Source of the DNA: DATBSL01 sp964561785
Lineage (GTDB): Bacteria; Acidobacteriota; Vicinamibacteria; Fen-336
Assembly (NCBI GenBank): GCA_964561785.1
Contig: CAZLRF010000018.1
Coordinates: forward strand, 1 to 64,000
Length of the DNA: 64,000 nucleotides
Reading direction: 5' to 3'
In this document: positions 17,621-26,709 of the stretch, piece after piece
How the letters are laid out: each line of letters starts with the position of its first letter
Position numbering within the stretch: the first letter of the stretch is position 1
The notes under the pieces: model-generated
What the model was told of the DNA's origin: nothing
Databases searched by the model: none
The model's input: the letters and a program-made list of their open reading frames with translations, nothing else
Made by a program: the position numbers and the translations under genes

Positions 17621-18724
17621 CTACTTCAGCTCGATGACCTGCCGCTCGAGGAGCCGCGAGAAGATCACGAGCGCCTCGTCCTCCGGCATGGGGCACAGCT
17701 TGAGCAGCGAGCGCACGTCCCACTGGCCGTTCACGCGGGAGAGCACGAAGCCCTCCTGGGGGTCGAAGCGCTGCTGCGCGAGGGCGACCGAGGTCAGGCG
17801 CAGGACAGGCACCTTGTCGAGGGGGATCTTCCGCGCGAGCTTCGCCTTCTGCCGCGCCTCCGCCACCGCGAGCAGGCCCTTCTTGGCCGCCTGGTTGACG
17901 CCGTCGAGGCTCAGGACCCTCTCGTAGGCCTCGAGGGCCGCGTCGAAGCGGCCCTCCGCGAGGCGCATCTGCGCCCCCGCCAGCAGCGTGGTGATGATGC
18001 CCACGGGGTCCGTCTCCGGGGCGCCGGATTCCACCTTGTCCACCGCGAGCAGGCCCTGGTCGCACAGGCCGGCGACGAGGAGCGTCGTCTCGTACTCCGA
18101 GCGGCGCGTCTCGAGGCTGATCCCGGCGAGCGTCTTGCCCCACGCGGCGAGGTCGAGGACCTGCCGCAGGGCCTGGTCGGTGACCGACACGGGGTCCGCG
18201 GTCAGGCGGAAGGTGACCTCGCTCGAGGGGAAGCGCTGGCGGAGCTGGGCCCACCGCTCGCGCCGGTGCCGGCCCTCGTCCAGGAGGGGCTTGAGCGCGA
18301 TGCCGAGGTCGGACGGCTCGGGCGCGGGCGGCTTCGAGTCGTCGAGCTCGAATCGCCCCTCGCCCCACAGGAAGAGGTCGAGCAGGTGCGCCTCGGCGTT
18401 CGCGCGCAGCGTCTTCAGGAGCTGCGCCTCGGTCAGGTGGCCGTCGGCGATGAGCAGCTCGCCCAGGCGCCGCTTGTCGGTCTCCTGCTTGAGCAGCGCG
18501 CGGAACAGGGCCTCCTCCCCGATGTGCCCGTCGCGCACGAGGGCCTGGCCGATCGTCTCCCGCGGGTCGTTGGAGCTCGACCACTGGACCGCCCCGTCGC
18601 GAAACGCGATCCGCTTCTTCGTCGAGCGGCGGGTCATCTGGAGGATACCCGCCTTCCGCCGGCCCATCAGCCAGCCGAGCAGGTCGAACAGGTCGAAGGT
18701 GACCAGGTCGCCGGCGAAGCTCAT
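17621..18724 (-). CDS. DUF4388 (PATAN) protein with TPR-like segment
   Basis: A 367-aa cytoplasmic protein. The N-terminal DUF4388/PATAN domain (about 1-130) starts 'LVTFDLFDLLGWLMGRRKAG', with 'KKRIAFRDGAVQWSSSND' and 'LLDLFLWGEGRFELDDS' typical of the family. The middle part is not assigned. A TPR-like pair (about 240-290) includes 'QMRLAEGRFDAALEAYERVL'. The C-terminal 70 residues ('FVLSRVNGQWDVRSLLKLCP') resemble a second PATAN-like output region. DUF4388 proteins occur with GTPases, receivers and kinases in Acidobacteriota and Myxococcota and are thought to be signalling adaptors. It is last in a three-gene leftward unit, 4 nt after the zinc-ribbon gene. The same domain ends the MglA fusion at 37868-40260. 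Confidence 0.8.
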   Translation of the reverse strand: MSFAGDLVTFDLFDLLGWLMGRRKAGILQMTRRSTKKRIAFRDGAVQWSSSNDPRETIGQALVRDGHIGEEALFRALLKQETDKRRLGELLIADGHLTEAQLLKTLRANAEAHLLDLFLWGEGRFELDDSKPPAPEPSDLGIALKPLLDEGRHRRERWAQLRQRFPSSEVTFRLTADPVSVTDQALRQVLDLAAWGKTLAGISLETRRSEYETTLLVAGLCDQGLLAVDKVESGAPETDPVGIITTLLAGAQMRLAEGRFDAALEAYERVLSLDGVNQAAKKGLLAVAEARQKAKLARKIPLDKVPVLRLTSVALAQQRFDPQEGFVLSRVNGQWDVRSLLKLCPMPEDEALVIFSRLLERQVIELK

Positions 18725-18728
18725 GCGC

Positions 18729-19364
18729 TCAGGGCTCCACGATGAGGGAGGTCCGCGGCCGGGCGCCCGGCGGAGGGCCGAGCCGCGCGGCGAGCCGGGT
18801 CGCGGTGTCGAGGAAGGCGACCGGCGACTCGCCCTGCTTCGCCGTGGACTCGACCGCCTGCTCGAGGCGAAGCAGCGCCCGGGCGAGGTCGGCGTCCGCG
18901 GGGGAGTGGACGGTCCCTTCCTCGTCGCGCGCCGCGAACAGCTCGCCGAGCTCGTAGGCGAGGCCCTGGGCGCGCACGTCGTCCGCCTGGTGCTCGTAGA
19001 GGATGCCCTTCTCCCGCGTCTCGACCGTGCGCCGCAGCGCGCGCACGGCCTCGAGGACGAGCCGGTCGTCGAGCTCGCGCCTCCGCGCGCGGATCGCGGA
19101 GAGGCCGACCAGGCAGAGCAGCACGAGGCGGCCCTGGGCCTCGGAGAGGCCCTCGAGGAACGGCCCCACGCGCCGCGCGTCGCGGTCGCGCTCCGCCACG
19201 CGTCCTTCCCACCCCCCGGCGTGCGACCCGTCGAGGTACACGCAGCCGGCGGGGCAGTCGATCTCGAGGCGGCGCTTGCTGCCGCAGCACTGCGAGCAGA
19301 TGGACTCGCCCCGGGCCGGGCAGGCCCGCTTGCCCCGCCGCTGCCGGCACAGCGGGCAGATCAT
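18729..19364 (-). CDS. Zinc-ribbon protein of unknown function
   Basis: A 211-aa protein starting 'MICPLCRQRRGKRACPARGE' then 'ICSQCCGSKRRLEIDCPAGC'. The CPxC, CxxCC and CPxxC sets make a double zinc ribbon in the first 45 residues. The rest is helical and charged, with no domain I can name. It overlaps the upstream TPR-pseudokinase by 4 nt (ATGA) and precedes the DUF4388 gene by 4 nt, so all three are probably co-translated and work together. A role in protein or nucleic-acid contact is possible, but nothing in the sequence settles it. Confidence 0.75.
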   Translation of the reverse strand: MICPLCRQRRGKRACPARGESICSQCCGSKRRLEIDCPAGCVYLDGSHAGGWEGRVAERDRDARRVGPFLEGLSEAQGRLVLLCLVGLSAIRARRRELDDRLVLEAVRALRRTVETREKGILYEHQADDVRAQGLAYELGELFAARDEEGTVHSPADADLARALLRLEQAVESTAKQGESPVAFLDTATRLAARLGPPPGARPRTSLIVEP

Positions 19365-21691
19365 CCGATCTTCACCATCTCGCGCATCTCGCGCACCACG
19401 TCCTCGGCGTTCGCGAAGCGCAGCTCGGGGCGCGGGTGAAGGGCGCGCAGGAGGAGCTTGTCCATCGCCTCGGGGACGCCGGGCGCGAGCTGCGAGGGGA
19501 GGGGCAGGAGGGCCCCCTGCGGGTGCGAGGCGGGATGGCTGCCGGTCAGGAGGTGGTAGATGACCGCGGCGAGGCCGTAGAGGTCGTCGGCCACGGAGAG
19601 CCCGCCCTCCGGGGCGCCGTACGAGGGCGCGGGGGCGACGCTCTTCGCGAGGCGACCGAGGCCGAGGTCGGCGAGCTTGATGACGCCTCCCGCCACCATG
19701 ACGTTCGAGGGGCGGACCGAGCCGTGGACCAGCCCCTTGCCGTGGATCACCGCGAGGACCTGGGCCACGATCCGCCCGAGCGCGTGCACCTGCTGGAAGG
19801 CGAGGCGGCGCCCGCTCGCGATCGCCTCCGCGAAGTTGCGGCCCGCGACGTGCTCGGTCACGAGGCAGCGCTCGCCCTTCCACTCGGTGAAGGCGATGAC
19901 CTTGACGAGGTTGGGGTGAGAGACCTGGGAGGCGGCCTTGAGGTCGGCGGCGAGGGCGCCGAGCAGGCCCGGCGCGCCGAGGAGCTCCCGGGGCAGCATC
20001 CGCATCGCGACGCTGCGGCCGTCGGCCGCGTCCTCCCCGCGCCAGACGGCGCCGAGCGGGCCGCGGGCGATCTCCTCCCGCGGCACGAAGCGCGGCCGGG
20101 CGGCCGGCGCGGCGGGGGCCGAGGCCGGCGCGGCGGCAGGGGCCGCGGGGACGGGGGCCGTCCCGGCGAGCCGGGCCACGCGGTGGTTGACGTCCCGGAA
20201 CGAGAGGTCCTCGGCCTGGATCTTCTTGTAGAGGGAGAGGGCCTCGTCGCGCGCGCCCGCCGCCTCGTGAGCGAGGGCCAGCCAGTAGTGGAGGTCGAGG
20301 TTCGCCGCCGAGATCGCCTCGCCCCCGAGGGCCTTGCGGACGCGCTCGATCGCGAGCGCGGGTCGGCCGGTCTCGATGAAGAGCCGTGCGAGGAGCTCGG
20401 TCGCCGCGCGGTGGTTCTCGTCGCCGGGCACGACCTTCTGGAGCAGCGCGATCGCCTTCTCCTTCTCCCCGGCTCGCGCCGCCGCCTCCCCGCTCTTGAA
20501 CGCGTGCCCGGCCCGGCCGTAGAGGTCACCCGCCCGCGCGACGTCGCCCTGCTTCTCGAAGAGCGACGCCGCCGTCTCGAGCTCGCCCGCCTTCTCGTAC
20601 GCGGCGGCGGCACGGGCCTCGAGCCCGGCCCGGAGGTAGACGCCCCCCGCCGCGGCCCAGCTCTCGCCCGCCTCGTAGGCCTGGGCCGCCTCCGCCATCA
20701 TCCCGATCGACTCGTACAGCTCCGCCGCCCGGAGGAAGTCGCGCCCCTTCACGAAGAACGCGGCCGCCTCGGCCAGGCGGTCGGCCTTGAAGGCCTGCTC
20801 GCCCCGCAGGGTCGCGGCGCGCACGGGGTCGCCCGCCCGCTCGAACGCGGCGGCCGCCCGCTCGTTGTCCTCCGCCCGCAGGAACAGCTCGGCGGCCTTC
20901 GCGGGCTGGCCCAGCCGGAGGAGCGCCTCCGCCGCCTCCTTGTGGTAGCCGCCCTTGGCGTACGCGGCGGCGGCGCGCTCGAGCTGGCCCGCCTTGTCGA
21001 ACATGCGCCCGGCGAGCAGGGCGCTCTTGTTGTCGGGGGCGGCCGCGGTCGAGGAGTAGGTCGTGGAGAACGAGACGTTCTCCATGAAGTGCTTCTCGTA
21101 GGCCTCGGCCGCCTTCAGGGGCTTTCCGTCCTTCTCCCAGGCCTCGGCCGCGCGCAGCGGGTAGCCGCTTCTCTCGTACAGCTCCGCCGCCGTGCCCCAC
21201 TGCCCGGCCTGCGCGAACAGGCGAGCCGCCTCGAGGTTGTTGCCCTTCTCGAGGAACAGCGCCGCCGCCCGCGCCGGCTTGCCCGCCGCGGTGAAGAGGG
21301 CCGCCCCCTTCTTGTGGTCGCCCGCCTGCAGGTACAGCTCGGCCGCGCGCTCGGCGCGGCCCATCTTCTCGAACGTCGCCGCGGCGGCCCAGGTCTCCTG
21401 GCCCTCGAGGTAGGCGTCGGCCGCCTCGGCGAGCCGGCCCGCGTCCTCGAGCAGCTTGCCCGCGGCGAGGTGGTTGTCCTGCTTCTTCAGGCGGTCGACC
21501 TCCCGCTCGAGCTTCCTCCGGGCCCAGCCCGGCCCGAGGATCCTCGAGAGGAGGTCCTCGCGGCTGACCGCGGCGCCGGGGAGGCGCACCCTCAGGCGGT
21601 CGGCGAGGAAGCGATAGACCACGAGGAGCACGGCGGCGCCGAGGACCCACGGCACCCAGGGGTTGTCGAGTAGGCCGAAGAGGAATCCCAT
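19361..21691 (-). CDS. Membrane-anchored TPR protein with C-terminal pseudokinase
   Basis: A 776-aa protein. One N-terminal TM segment (about 9-28, 'WVPWVLGAAVLLVVYRFLA') is followed by about 400 residues of Ala-rich TPR/SEL-like helical repeats, many of the form 'A..Y..AG....AA.LY...G'. A Pro/Ala linker follows (about 500-528), then a protein-kinase fold (about 530-776). The kinase part looks inactive: the VAIK Lys is Arg ('VAMRML'), HRDLKPxN is 'HGSVRPSN' and DFG is 'DLG'. The fold is still clear ('NLVKVIAFTEW', 'LVHGSVRPSNVMV', 'YGAPEG', 'DDLYGLAAVIYHLLTG'). It is probably a scaffold that senses or assembles partners at the membrane. It heads the leftward unit with the zinc-ribbon and DUF4388 genes. 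Confidence 0.88.
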   Translation of the reverse strand: MGFLFGLLDNPWVPWVLGAAVLLVVYRFLADRLRVRLPGAAVSREDLLSRILGPGWARRKLEREVDRLKKQDNHLAAGKLLEDAGRLAEAADAYLEGQETWAAAATFEKMGRAERAAELYLQAGDHKKGAALFTAAGKPARAAALFLEKGNNLEAARLFAQAGQWGTAAELYERSGYPLRAAEAWEKDGKPLKAAEAYEKHFMENVSFSTTYSSTAAAPDNKSALLAGRMFDKAGQLERAAAAYAKGGYHKEAAEALLRLGQPAKAAELFLRAEDNERAAAAFERAGDPVRAATLRGEQAFKADRLAEAAAFFVKGRDFLRAAELYESIGMMAEAAQAYEAGESWAAAGGVYLRAGLEARAAAAYEKAGELETAASLFEKQGDVARAGDLYGRAGHAFKSGEAAARAGEKEKAIALLQKVVPGDENHRAATELLARLFIETGRPALAIERVRKALGGEAISAANLDLHYWLALAHEAAGARDEALSLYKKIQAEDLSFRDVNHRVARLAGTAPVPAAPAAAPASAPAAPAARPRFVPREEIARGPLGAVWRGEDAADGRSVAMRMLPRELLGAPGLLGALAADLKAASQVSHPNLVKVIAFTEWKGERCLVTEHVAGRNFAEAIASGRRLAFQQVHALGRIVAQVLAVIHGKGLVHGSVRPSNVMVAGGVIKLADLGLGRLAKSVAPAPSYGAPEGGLSVADDLYGLAAVIYHLLTGSHPASHPQGALLPLPSQLAPGVPEAMDKLLLRALHPRPELRFANAEDVVREMREMVKIG

Positions 21692-21768
21692 GACGCGCCC
21701 GCTCACCCCTCCCGGCAAGCCACAGCTCCCCCGGGATTTCGCGGGATTATAGCAGACGGCCGGCGTGG

Positions 21769-21774
21769 TATCCT
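21769..21774 (+). promoter_or_regulatory. Candidate -10 element of the APC permease gene
   Basis: TATCCT, 43 nt before the ATG at 21818. The same hexamer recurs upstream of three other rightward genes in this window. No convincing -35 is visible. Confidence 0.3.
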
Positions 21775-21817
21775 CCGCGGGCTCTGCCGGATACGGCGGG
21801 CGGGGGGTGTCGTCGCG

Positions 21818-23212
21818 ATGACCGGGACCGGCGCGGGGGATCGCCCCGCGGAGCTCGTGCGGGGGCTCACGCTCCTCGACGCGACGCTCCTGATCGTGGG
21901 CAGCGTGATCGGATCGGGCATCTTCTTCGCCCCCGCGATCATGGCGGGCTACCTCCAGAGCCCGGGCCTGCTCCTGGGCCTGTGGGTCCTCGGGGGGCTC
22001 CTGACCCTGGCCGGCGCCCTCTCGTACGCCGAGCTCGCGGCGGCGATGCCGCGGGCCGGGGGTCAATACGTCTTCCTCTCCGAGGCCTTCTCCCCCCTGT
22101 TCGGCTTCCTCTACGGCTGGACCCTGCTGCTCGCGATCAACACCGGCTTCGTCGCCGCGGTGGCGGTGGCCTTCGCGAAGACGCTCGGCTTTTTCGTGCC
22201 GGGGGTGGGCGAGGAGCACGTGCTGGTCGCGCTCCCCGGCGCGACGTTCACCACCGCCCAGCTCGTGGCGCTCGCCGTGATCGCGGTGCTGACCTGGCTC
22301 AACGTGACCGGCCTGCGGACCGGCGCCTCCGTCCAGAACCTCTTCACGCTCGCCAAGCTCGGGGCCCTCCTCCTCCTCGTGGGCCTCGCCGTCTTCACCG
22401 CCCGGGGGGCCGTGTCGAACTTCGAGCCGCTCGCGAGCCTGGCCCTCGGCCCGAAGGGCCTGGAGGTCGGCCTCTTCGCCGCGCTCGCCGGGGCGATGAG
22501 CAAGGCCCTCTTCTCCTACGACTCCTGGTATACGGTCACGTTCGCCGCGGAGGAGGTGAAGGACCCCGAACGGAACCTGCCCCGCTCGCTCGTCCTCGGC
22601 ACCCTGGGGGTGACCGTCGCCTACGCGGCCACCGTGGCCGTCTACCTCTACATGGTGCCGATCGGGGAGATGGCCTCGATCACCGAGGACCGCATCGGGA
22701 CGGAGGCGGCGGTGCGGGCGATCGGGTCCGCCGGGGGGGCCTTCGTCGCCGCAGCCATCCTCGTCTCGACCTTCGGCTGCGTGAACGGCCTCACCCTCTC
22801 CGGCGCGCGCGTCGTCTACGCGATGGCGCGCGACGGCCTCTTCTTCCGGGGCGCCGCCCGCGTCCACCCCCGCCACCGCACGCCGGCGGCCGCCCTCGTC
22901 CTCCACGGCGTCGTGGCCGCCGCCCTCACCCTGACCGGGACCTACAGCGACCTCCTGACCCTGACCGCGTTCTCGTCGCTCCTCTTCAACGTCCTCACCG
23001 TCGTCGGCCTGTTCGTCCTGCGGCGCCGTCAGCCGGATCTCCCCCGGCCCTACCGCGTCGCCTTGTACCCGGTGGTGCCCCTGCTGTTCGTGGCGGTCTC
23101 GCTCTTCTTCCTGGTCTACATGCCGGTCGCCGATCCCCGGAACACGGGCCTGGGGCTGCTCCTCACGGCGGCCGGGGTCCCCGCCTACGCGTACTGGCGC
23201 CGCCACCGGTAA
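21818..23212 (+). CDS. APC-family amino-acid permease
   Basis: A 464-aa inner-membrane transporter with about 12 TM helices. The first helix carries the family substrate-site motif 'VGSVIGSGIFFAPAIMAG'; 'ALSYAELAAAMPRAGGQYVF' is the conserved TM2 loop of the LAT/SteT-like group, and 'FAAEEVKDPERNLPRSLVLG' is the TM6-7 loop. The closest general type is the bacterial L-type exchanger or serine/threonine permease group. The ATG at 21818 lacks a strong Shine-Dalgarno sequence. It diverges from the TPR-pseudokinase gene and is followed 66 nt later by a kinase gene; no functional link is evident. Confidence 0.92.
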   Translation: MTGTGAGDRPAELVRGLTLLDATLLIVGSVIGSGIFFAPAIMAGYLQSPGLLLGLWVLGGLLTLAGALSYAELAAAMPRAGGQYVFLSEAFSPLFGFLYGWTLLLAINTGFVAAVAVAFAKTLGFFVPGVGEEHVLVALPGATFTTAQLVALAVIAVLTWLNVTGLRTGASVQNLFTLAKLGALLLLVGLAVFTARGAVSNFEPLASLALGPKGLEVGLFAALAGAMSKALFSYDSWYTVTFAAEEVKDPERNLPRSLVLGTLGVTVAYAATVAVYLYMVPIGEMASITEDRIGTEAAVRAIGSAGGAFVAAAILVSTFGCVNGLTLSGARVVYAMARDGLFFRGAARVHPRHRTPAAALVLHGVVAAALTLTGTYSDLLTLTAFSSLLFNVLTVVGLFVLRRRQPDLPRPYRVALYPVVPLLFVAVSLFFLVYMPVADPRNTGLGLLLTAAGVPAYAYWRRHR

Positions 23213-23243
23213 GTGCAACTCCCGCTTGACGTAAGCGGCGTGC

Positions 23244-23259
23244 TATCCTGTCCGGACAG
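23244..23259 (+). promoter_or_regulatory. -10-like TATCCT abutting a 12-bp palindrome
   Basis: TATCCT (23244-23249) overlaps the perfect palindrome CTGTCCGGACAG (23248-23259), 19 nt before the kinase ATG. The half-site TGTCCG recurs in the inverted repeat at 47702-47724 upstream of the polysaccharide operon, so one regulator could bind both. Confidence 0.4.
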
Positions 23260-23278
23260 CCCATCCGGGCCGAGGTCC

Positions 23279-24850
23279 ATGAGCGGCGCGCCAGGCACCA
23301 AATCCGACCCCCCCGAACCCCCGGGGCGAGACGGCGACGAGGAGGAGCCGCTCGTCACCGCGAACGACCTGTTCGGCGACCTCGTGGACGGGCCGCTCCC
23401 CTTCGACGCGGGCCGTAGCGGATCCCGCCGGCCGCCGGTCCGCGTGCAGGTCGACGACCCGGCCACCCCCGCCCCGTTCGCCGCCCTCGCCGAGGACGAG
23501 GCGCCCCCTCTCCCCGAGGACACGCCCACGCGCACGCACGAGGACGAGGAGGTGGAGGACGCCTTCGTGCGCCTCTCGGGCTTCGTGGCGGAGCCTGCCT
23601 TCCGCCCCGCGCCGCCCTTTGAGGACGACGAGGAGGCCCGGCTGCCCCCCGCGGCGGTCCGCACGGGGGCGAAGCTCTCCATCACCGACCCGCGCCTCGT
23701 GCCCGGGCCCGGCATCGACCTCGCCTCGGTCGCGGAGAGCGCGCTCGCGGAGACCTCGCGCGAGGTCGAGCCCGCGCCGCCCCCGCCGCCCCCGCCCGCG
23801 ACGGCGCGCGAGCCGTCCTGGCGCGACGACCGCTTCGGGCCCTACGTGCTCGTGGACCGGGTCGCGATCGGGGGCATGGCGGAGGTCTTCAAGGCGAAGC
23901 GGGCCGGGGTCGAGGGCTTCGAGAAGACGGTGGCCCTCAAGCGCATCCTGCCCCACCTCTCGGACAACAAGGAGTTCCTCGACATGTTCGTGGACGAGGC
24001 CAAGATGGTGGCCGGCCTCAACCACCCGAACATCGTTCAGATCTTCGACCTCGGGCGCATCGAGAAGAGCTACTACATCGCGATGGAGTACGTGCACGGG
24101 CGCGACCTGCGCACGGTGATGAAGCGCGCCCGCGAGAAGGGGCTGCGGATGCCCCTCGACCTGTCGCTGCGCGTGGTGAGCCAGGTCTGCGCCGCCCTCG
24201 AGTACGCCCACCGCAAGAAGGACGAGCGCGGGCGTCCGATGGAGATCGTCCACCGCGACGTCTCCCCCCAGAACATCCTCATCTCGTTCGAGGGGGACGT
24301 GAAGCTCGTGGACTTCGGCATCGCCAAGGCGGCGACGAAGGCCTCGAACACCGACCGCGGCGCGCTGCGGGGCAAGCTCCTCTACATGAGCCCGGAGCAG
24401 GCGTGGGGCCGGCCGATCGACCGGCGCAGCGACGTGTTCTCGCTCGGCATCGTGCTCTACGAGATGGTGACCGAGACCAAGCCCTTCATCGGGGCGGGGA
24501 CGGAGCTGACCATCCTCGAGCTCGTCCGCCAGTGCGTGATCACCCCCCCCCGCGAGATCAACCCGCGGGTGCCCGAGGCGCTCGACCGGGTGATCATGAA
24601 GGCGCTCGCCCGCGACCCCGCCGAGCGCTACCAGGACGCGGGGCAGATGCAACGCGGGCTCGAGCGCTTCCTCCGCGAGAGGCCGCCGGTGACCGCCCGG
24701 GACCTCGCGCGCTTCCTCGAGCTGCTGTTCGACCGGGGCGAGCGGGCCGAGCACGCGGGCGACCGTCCCGCGGGCGAGGGCGCGTCGGAGCCGACGCCCG
24801 ACCCCCTGTCGCTCGACTCGCTCCTGAAGCGGTTCGGCATCGACCAATGA
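23279..24850 (+). CDS. Hanks-type Ser/Thr protein kinase with acidic disordered N-terminus
   Basis: A 523-aa cytoplasmic kinase. Residues 1-185 are acidic, Pro-rich and probably disordered. The kinase domain (about 190-465) has the glycine loop 'IGGMAEVFKAKR', VALK (Lys present), 'VHRDVSPQNIL' (HRD), DFGIAK and SPEQ, so it should be active. 'HRDVSPQNIL' is typical of myxobacterial and acidobacterial PknB-like kinases. The C-terminal tail of about 60 residues has no TM or PASTA domain. The tight pack that follows (coiled-coil gene 15 nt on, then accD) suggests one transcript. The start ATG has GAGG only 3 nt upstream. Substrates are unknown. Confidence 0.93.
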   Translation: MSGAPGTKSDPPEPPGRDGDEEEPLVTANDLFGDLVDGPLPFDAGRSGSRRPPVRVQVDDPATPAPFAALAEDEAPPLPEDTPTRTHEDEEVEDAFVRLSGFVAEPAFRPAPPFEDDEEARLPPAAVRTGAKLSITDPRLVPGPGIDLASVAESALAETSREVEPAPPPPPPPATAREPSWRDDRFGPYVLVDRVAIGGMAEVFKAKRAGVEGFEKTVALKRILPHLSDNKEFLDMFVDEAKMVAGLNHPNIVQIFDLGRIEKSYYIAMEYVHGRDLRTVMKRAREKGLRMPLDLSLRVVSQVCAALEYAHRKKDERGRPMEIVHRDVSPQNILISFEGDVKLVDFGIAKAATKASNTDRGALRGKLLYMSPEQAWGRPIDRRSDVFSLGIVLYEMVTETKPFIGAGTELTILELVRQCVITPPREINPRVPEALDRVIMKALARDPAERYQDAGQMQRGLERFLRERPPVTARDLARFLELLFDRGERAEHAGDRPAGEGASEPTPDPLSLDSLLKRFGIDQ

Positions 24851-24865
24851 GGAGAAGGTGACGCG

Positions 24866-25093
24866 ATGACCCTCACCGACGAGCAGGCCCAGTTCTACCG
24901 CCAGACCCTCGAGATCACGCGCAAGTCGATCGAGGAGCTCAACGTGCTGATCGAGGAGGAGCTCGCCAAGGTCAAGGACCGCCTCGCCGACCTGCAGGCC
25001 AAGAAGAACGCCGCCCGGCAGATCTACGACGGCGCGTGCAAGATCCTCGGCGTCGAGAACGACCTCGAGCGCGCCGAGGAGCCGGAGGCCTGA
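24866..25093 (+). CDS. Small coiled-coil protein
   Basis: A 75-aa, highly charged protein that is almost wholly helical: 'KSIEELNVLIEEELAKVKDR' and 'LADLQAKKNAARQIYDGACK' suggest one coiled coil. The Shine-Dalgarno run GGAGAAGG is 7 nt upstream of the ATG and the gene lies 15 nt from the kinase and 3 nt from accD. That spacing, codon use and conserved-looking heptads support a real gene. No family was recognised; a small scaffold or regulator of the kinase or of AccD is possible but unproven. Confidence 0.75.
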   Translation: MTLTDEQAQFYRQTLEITRKSIEELNVLIEEELAKVKDRLADLQAKKNAARQIYDGACKILGVENDLERAEEPEA

Positions 25094-25096
25094 GGC

Positions 25097-25939
25097 GTGG
25101 CCTGGTTCCGCCGGGAGTCGGCGCCCCTCGCCGCCCGGCCCGCGGCCGAGAGCCGCGTGCCGGAGGGCCTGTGGGTCAAGTGCGGCAGCTGCAAGGAGAT
25201 CCTCTACCGCAAGGACGTCCTCAAGAACCTCTCGGTCTGCCCGAAGTGCGCATTCCACTTCCGCGTCTCGGCCCGCGAGCGGCTCGACATGCTCTTCGAC
25301 GGGGCGTGGACGGAGTTCGACCGGGGCCTCGTGAGCTCGGACCCCCTCGGCTTCCGCGACGCCAAGCCCTACGCCGAGAGGCTCCGCGCGGGCAAGGCCA
25401 AGACCGACTCCTACGACGCGCTGGTGTCGGCGGAGGGCGAGATGGGCGGCCGCCGCACGGTGATCGCGGCGATGGAGTACGCCTTCATCGGCGGCTCGAT
25501 GGGGGTCGTGGTCGGTGAGAAGGTGACGCGCTCGGTCGAGCGCGCGCTCGAGGGCCGGCTCCCCCTCGTCGTGGTCTCCTGCTCGGGCGGGGCGCGCATG
25601 ATGGAGGGCACGCTCTCGCTCATGCAGATGGCCAAGATCTCGGCCGCCCTCGCCCGGCTGCGCGACGCGGCCCTGCCGTTCCTGAGCGTCCTGACCGACC
25701 CCACGACCGGGGGGGTGACCGCGTCGTTCGCGATGCTCGGGGACCTCAACCTGGCGGAGCCGGGGGCGCTCATCGGCTTCGCCGGCCCGCGGGTGATCGA
25801 GCAGACGATCCGCCAGAAGCTCCCCGAGGGCTTCCAGCGCTCGGAGTTCCTGCTCCAGCACGGCATGATCGACGCCGTCGTCGACCGGCGGGAGCTCAAG
25901 AAGACGCTGGTGCGCTCGCTCCGTCTCCTCATGGACTAG
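25097..25939 (+). CDS. accD: Acetyl-CoA carboxylase carboxyltransferase subunit beta
   Basis: A 280-aa AccD, which with AccA moves carboxyl from biotin to acetyl-CoA to make malonyl-CoA for fatty-acid synthesis. The zinc ribbon is intact ('CGSCKEILYRKDVLKNLSVC' then PKC), followed by the crotonase-type core with 'VVVSCSGGARMMEGTLSLMQ', 'TDPTTGGVTASFA', 'ALIGFAGPRVIEQTI' and 'LPEGFQRSEFLLQHGMID'. The start is GTG at 25097. Length is normal. No accA is nearby. It sits between the kinase/coiled-coil genes and pxpA, 2 nt from the latter. Confidence 0.95.
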   Translation: MAWFRRESAPLAARPAAESRVPEGLWVKCGSCKEILYRKDVLKNLSVCPKCAFHFRVSARERLDMLFDGAWTEFDRGLVSSDPLGFRDAKPYAERLRAGKAKTDSYDALVSAEGEMGGRRTVIAAMEYAFIGGSMGVVVGEKVTRSVERALEGRLPLVVVSCSGGARMMEGTLSLMQMAKISAALARLRDAALPFLSVLTDPTTGGVTASFAMLGDLNLAEPGALIGFAGPRVIEQTIRQKLPEGFQRSEFLLQHGMIDAVVDRRELKKTLVRSLRLLMD

Positions 25940-25941
25940 GG

Positions 25942-26709
25942 ATGGCCGCCCGCATCGACCTCAACGCGGACCTCGGCGAGGCCTTCGGCGCCTACCCGAT
26001 GGGCGCGGACGAGGCGGTGCTCGTGTACGTGACCTCGGCCAACGTGGCCTGCGGCTTCCACGCCGGGGACCCGAGCGTGATCGACCGCACGGTGGCCCGC
26101 GCGGTGCGCGCGGGCGTCGCGCTGGGGGCCCACCCGAGCCACTTCGACCTGCGGGGCTTCGGGCGCCGGGAGATCGCGGCCGACCCCGCGGAGGTCGAGG
26201 CGGACGTGCTCTACCAGGTCGGGGCGGTGGCCGCGTTCGCCCGCGCCCACGGCTCCCACCTCACCCACGTCAAGCCGCACGGCGCCCTCTACAGCCAGGC
26301 CGCCCGCGACGAGGCGCTCGCCCGCGCGATCGCGCGCGGGGTCGCCCGCGCCGGCCACGACCTCGTGCTCGTCGGGCTCGCCGGCTCCGCCGCGATGCGC
26401 CGCGCGGCGGAGAGTGAGGGCCTGCGCTTCGCCGCGGAGGCCTTCGCCGACCGCGCGTACGACGGCGAGGGCCGGCTCGTCCCCCGCTCCCGCCCGGGGG
26501 CCCTCATCACCGACCCCGCCTCGGCCGCGGCGAAGGCGCTGCGGATCGTGCGCGAGGGGGTCGTGGCCTCGATCGACGGGCGAGAGATAGAGATGCACGC
26601 CGACACGCTCTGCCTCCACGGCGACAACCCCCACGCGCTCGGGATCGCGCGCGCGGTGCGCGAGGCGCTCGAGGGAGCGGGGGTGAGCGTCCGCGCCCTC
26701 TCGCGGTGA
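25942..26709 (+). CDS. pxpA: 5-oxoprolinase subunit A (LamB/YcsF family)
   Basis: A 255-aa PxpA. With PxpB and PxpC it opens 5-oxoproline (pyroglutamate) to glutamate using ATP, clearing a by-product of glutamine and glutamyl cyclisation. The N-terminus 'IDLNADLGEAFGAYPMGADE' and 'NVACGFHAGDPSVI' are the family signature, and 'HVKPHGALYSQAARDE' and 'LCLHGDNPHAL' are also conserved. It begins 2 nt after accD and its stop overlaps the GTG of the pxpB-pxpC fusion by 4 nt, a classic coupled pair. Confidence 0.95.
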   Translation: MAARIDLNADLGEAFGAYPMGADEAVLVYVTSANVACGFHAGDPSVIDRTVARAVRAGVALGAHPSHFDLRGFGRREIAADPAEVEADVLYQVGAVAAFARAHGSHLTHVKPHGALYSQAARDEALARAIARGVARAGHDLVLVGLAGSAAMRRAAESEGLRFAAEAFADRAYDGEGRLVPRSRPGALITDPASAAAKALRIVREGVVASIDGREIEMHADTLCLHGDNPHALGIARAVREALEGAGVSVRALSR

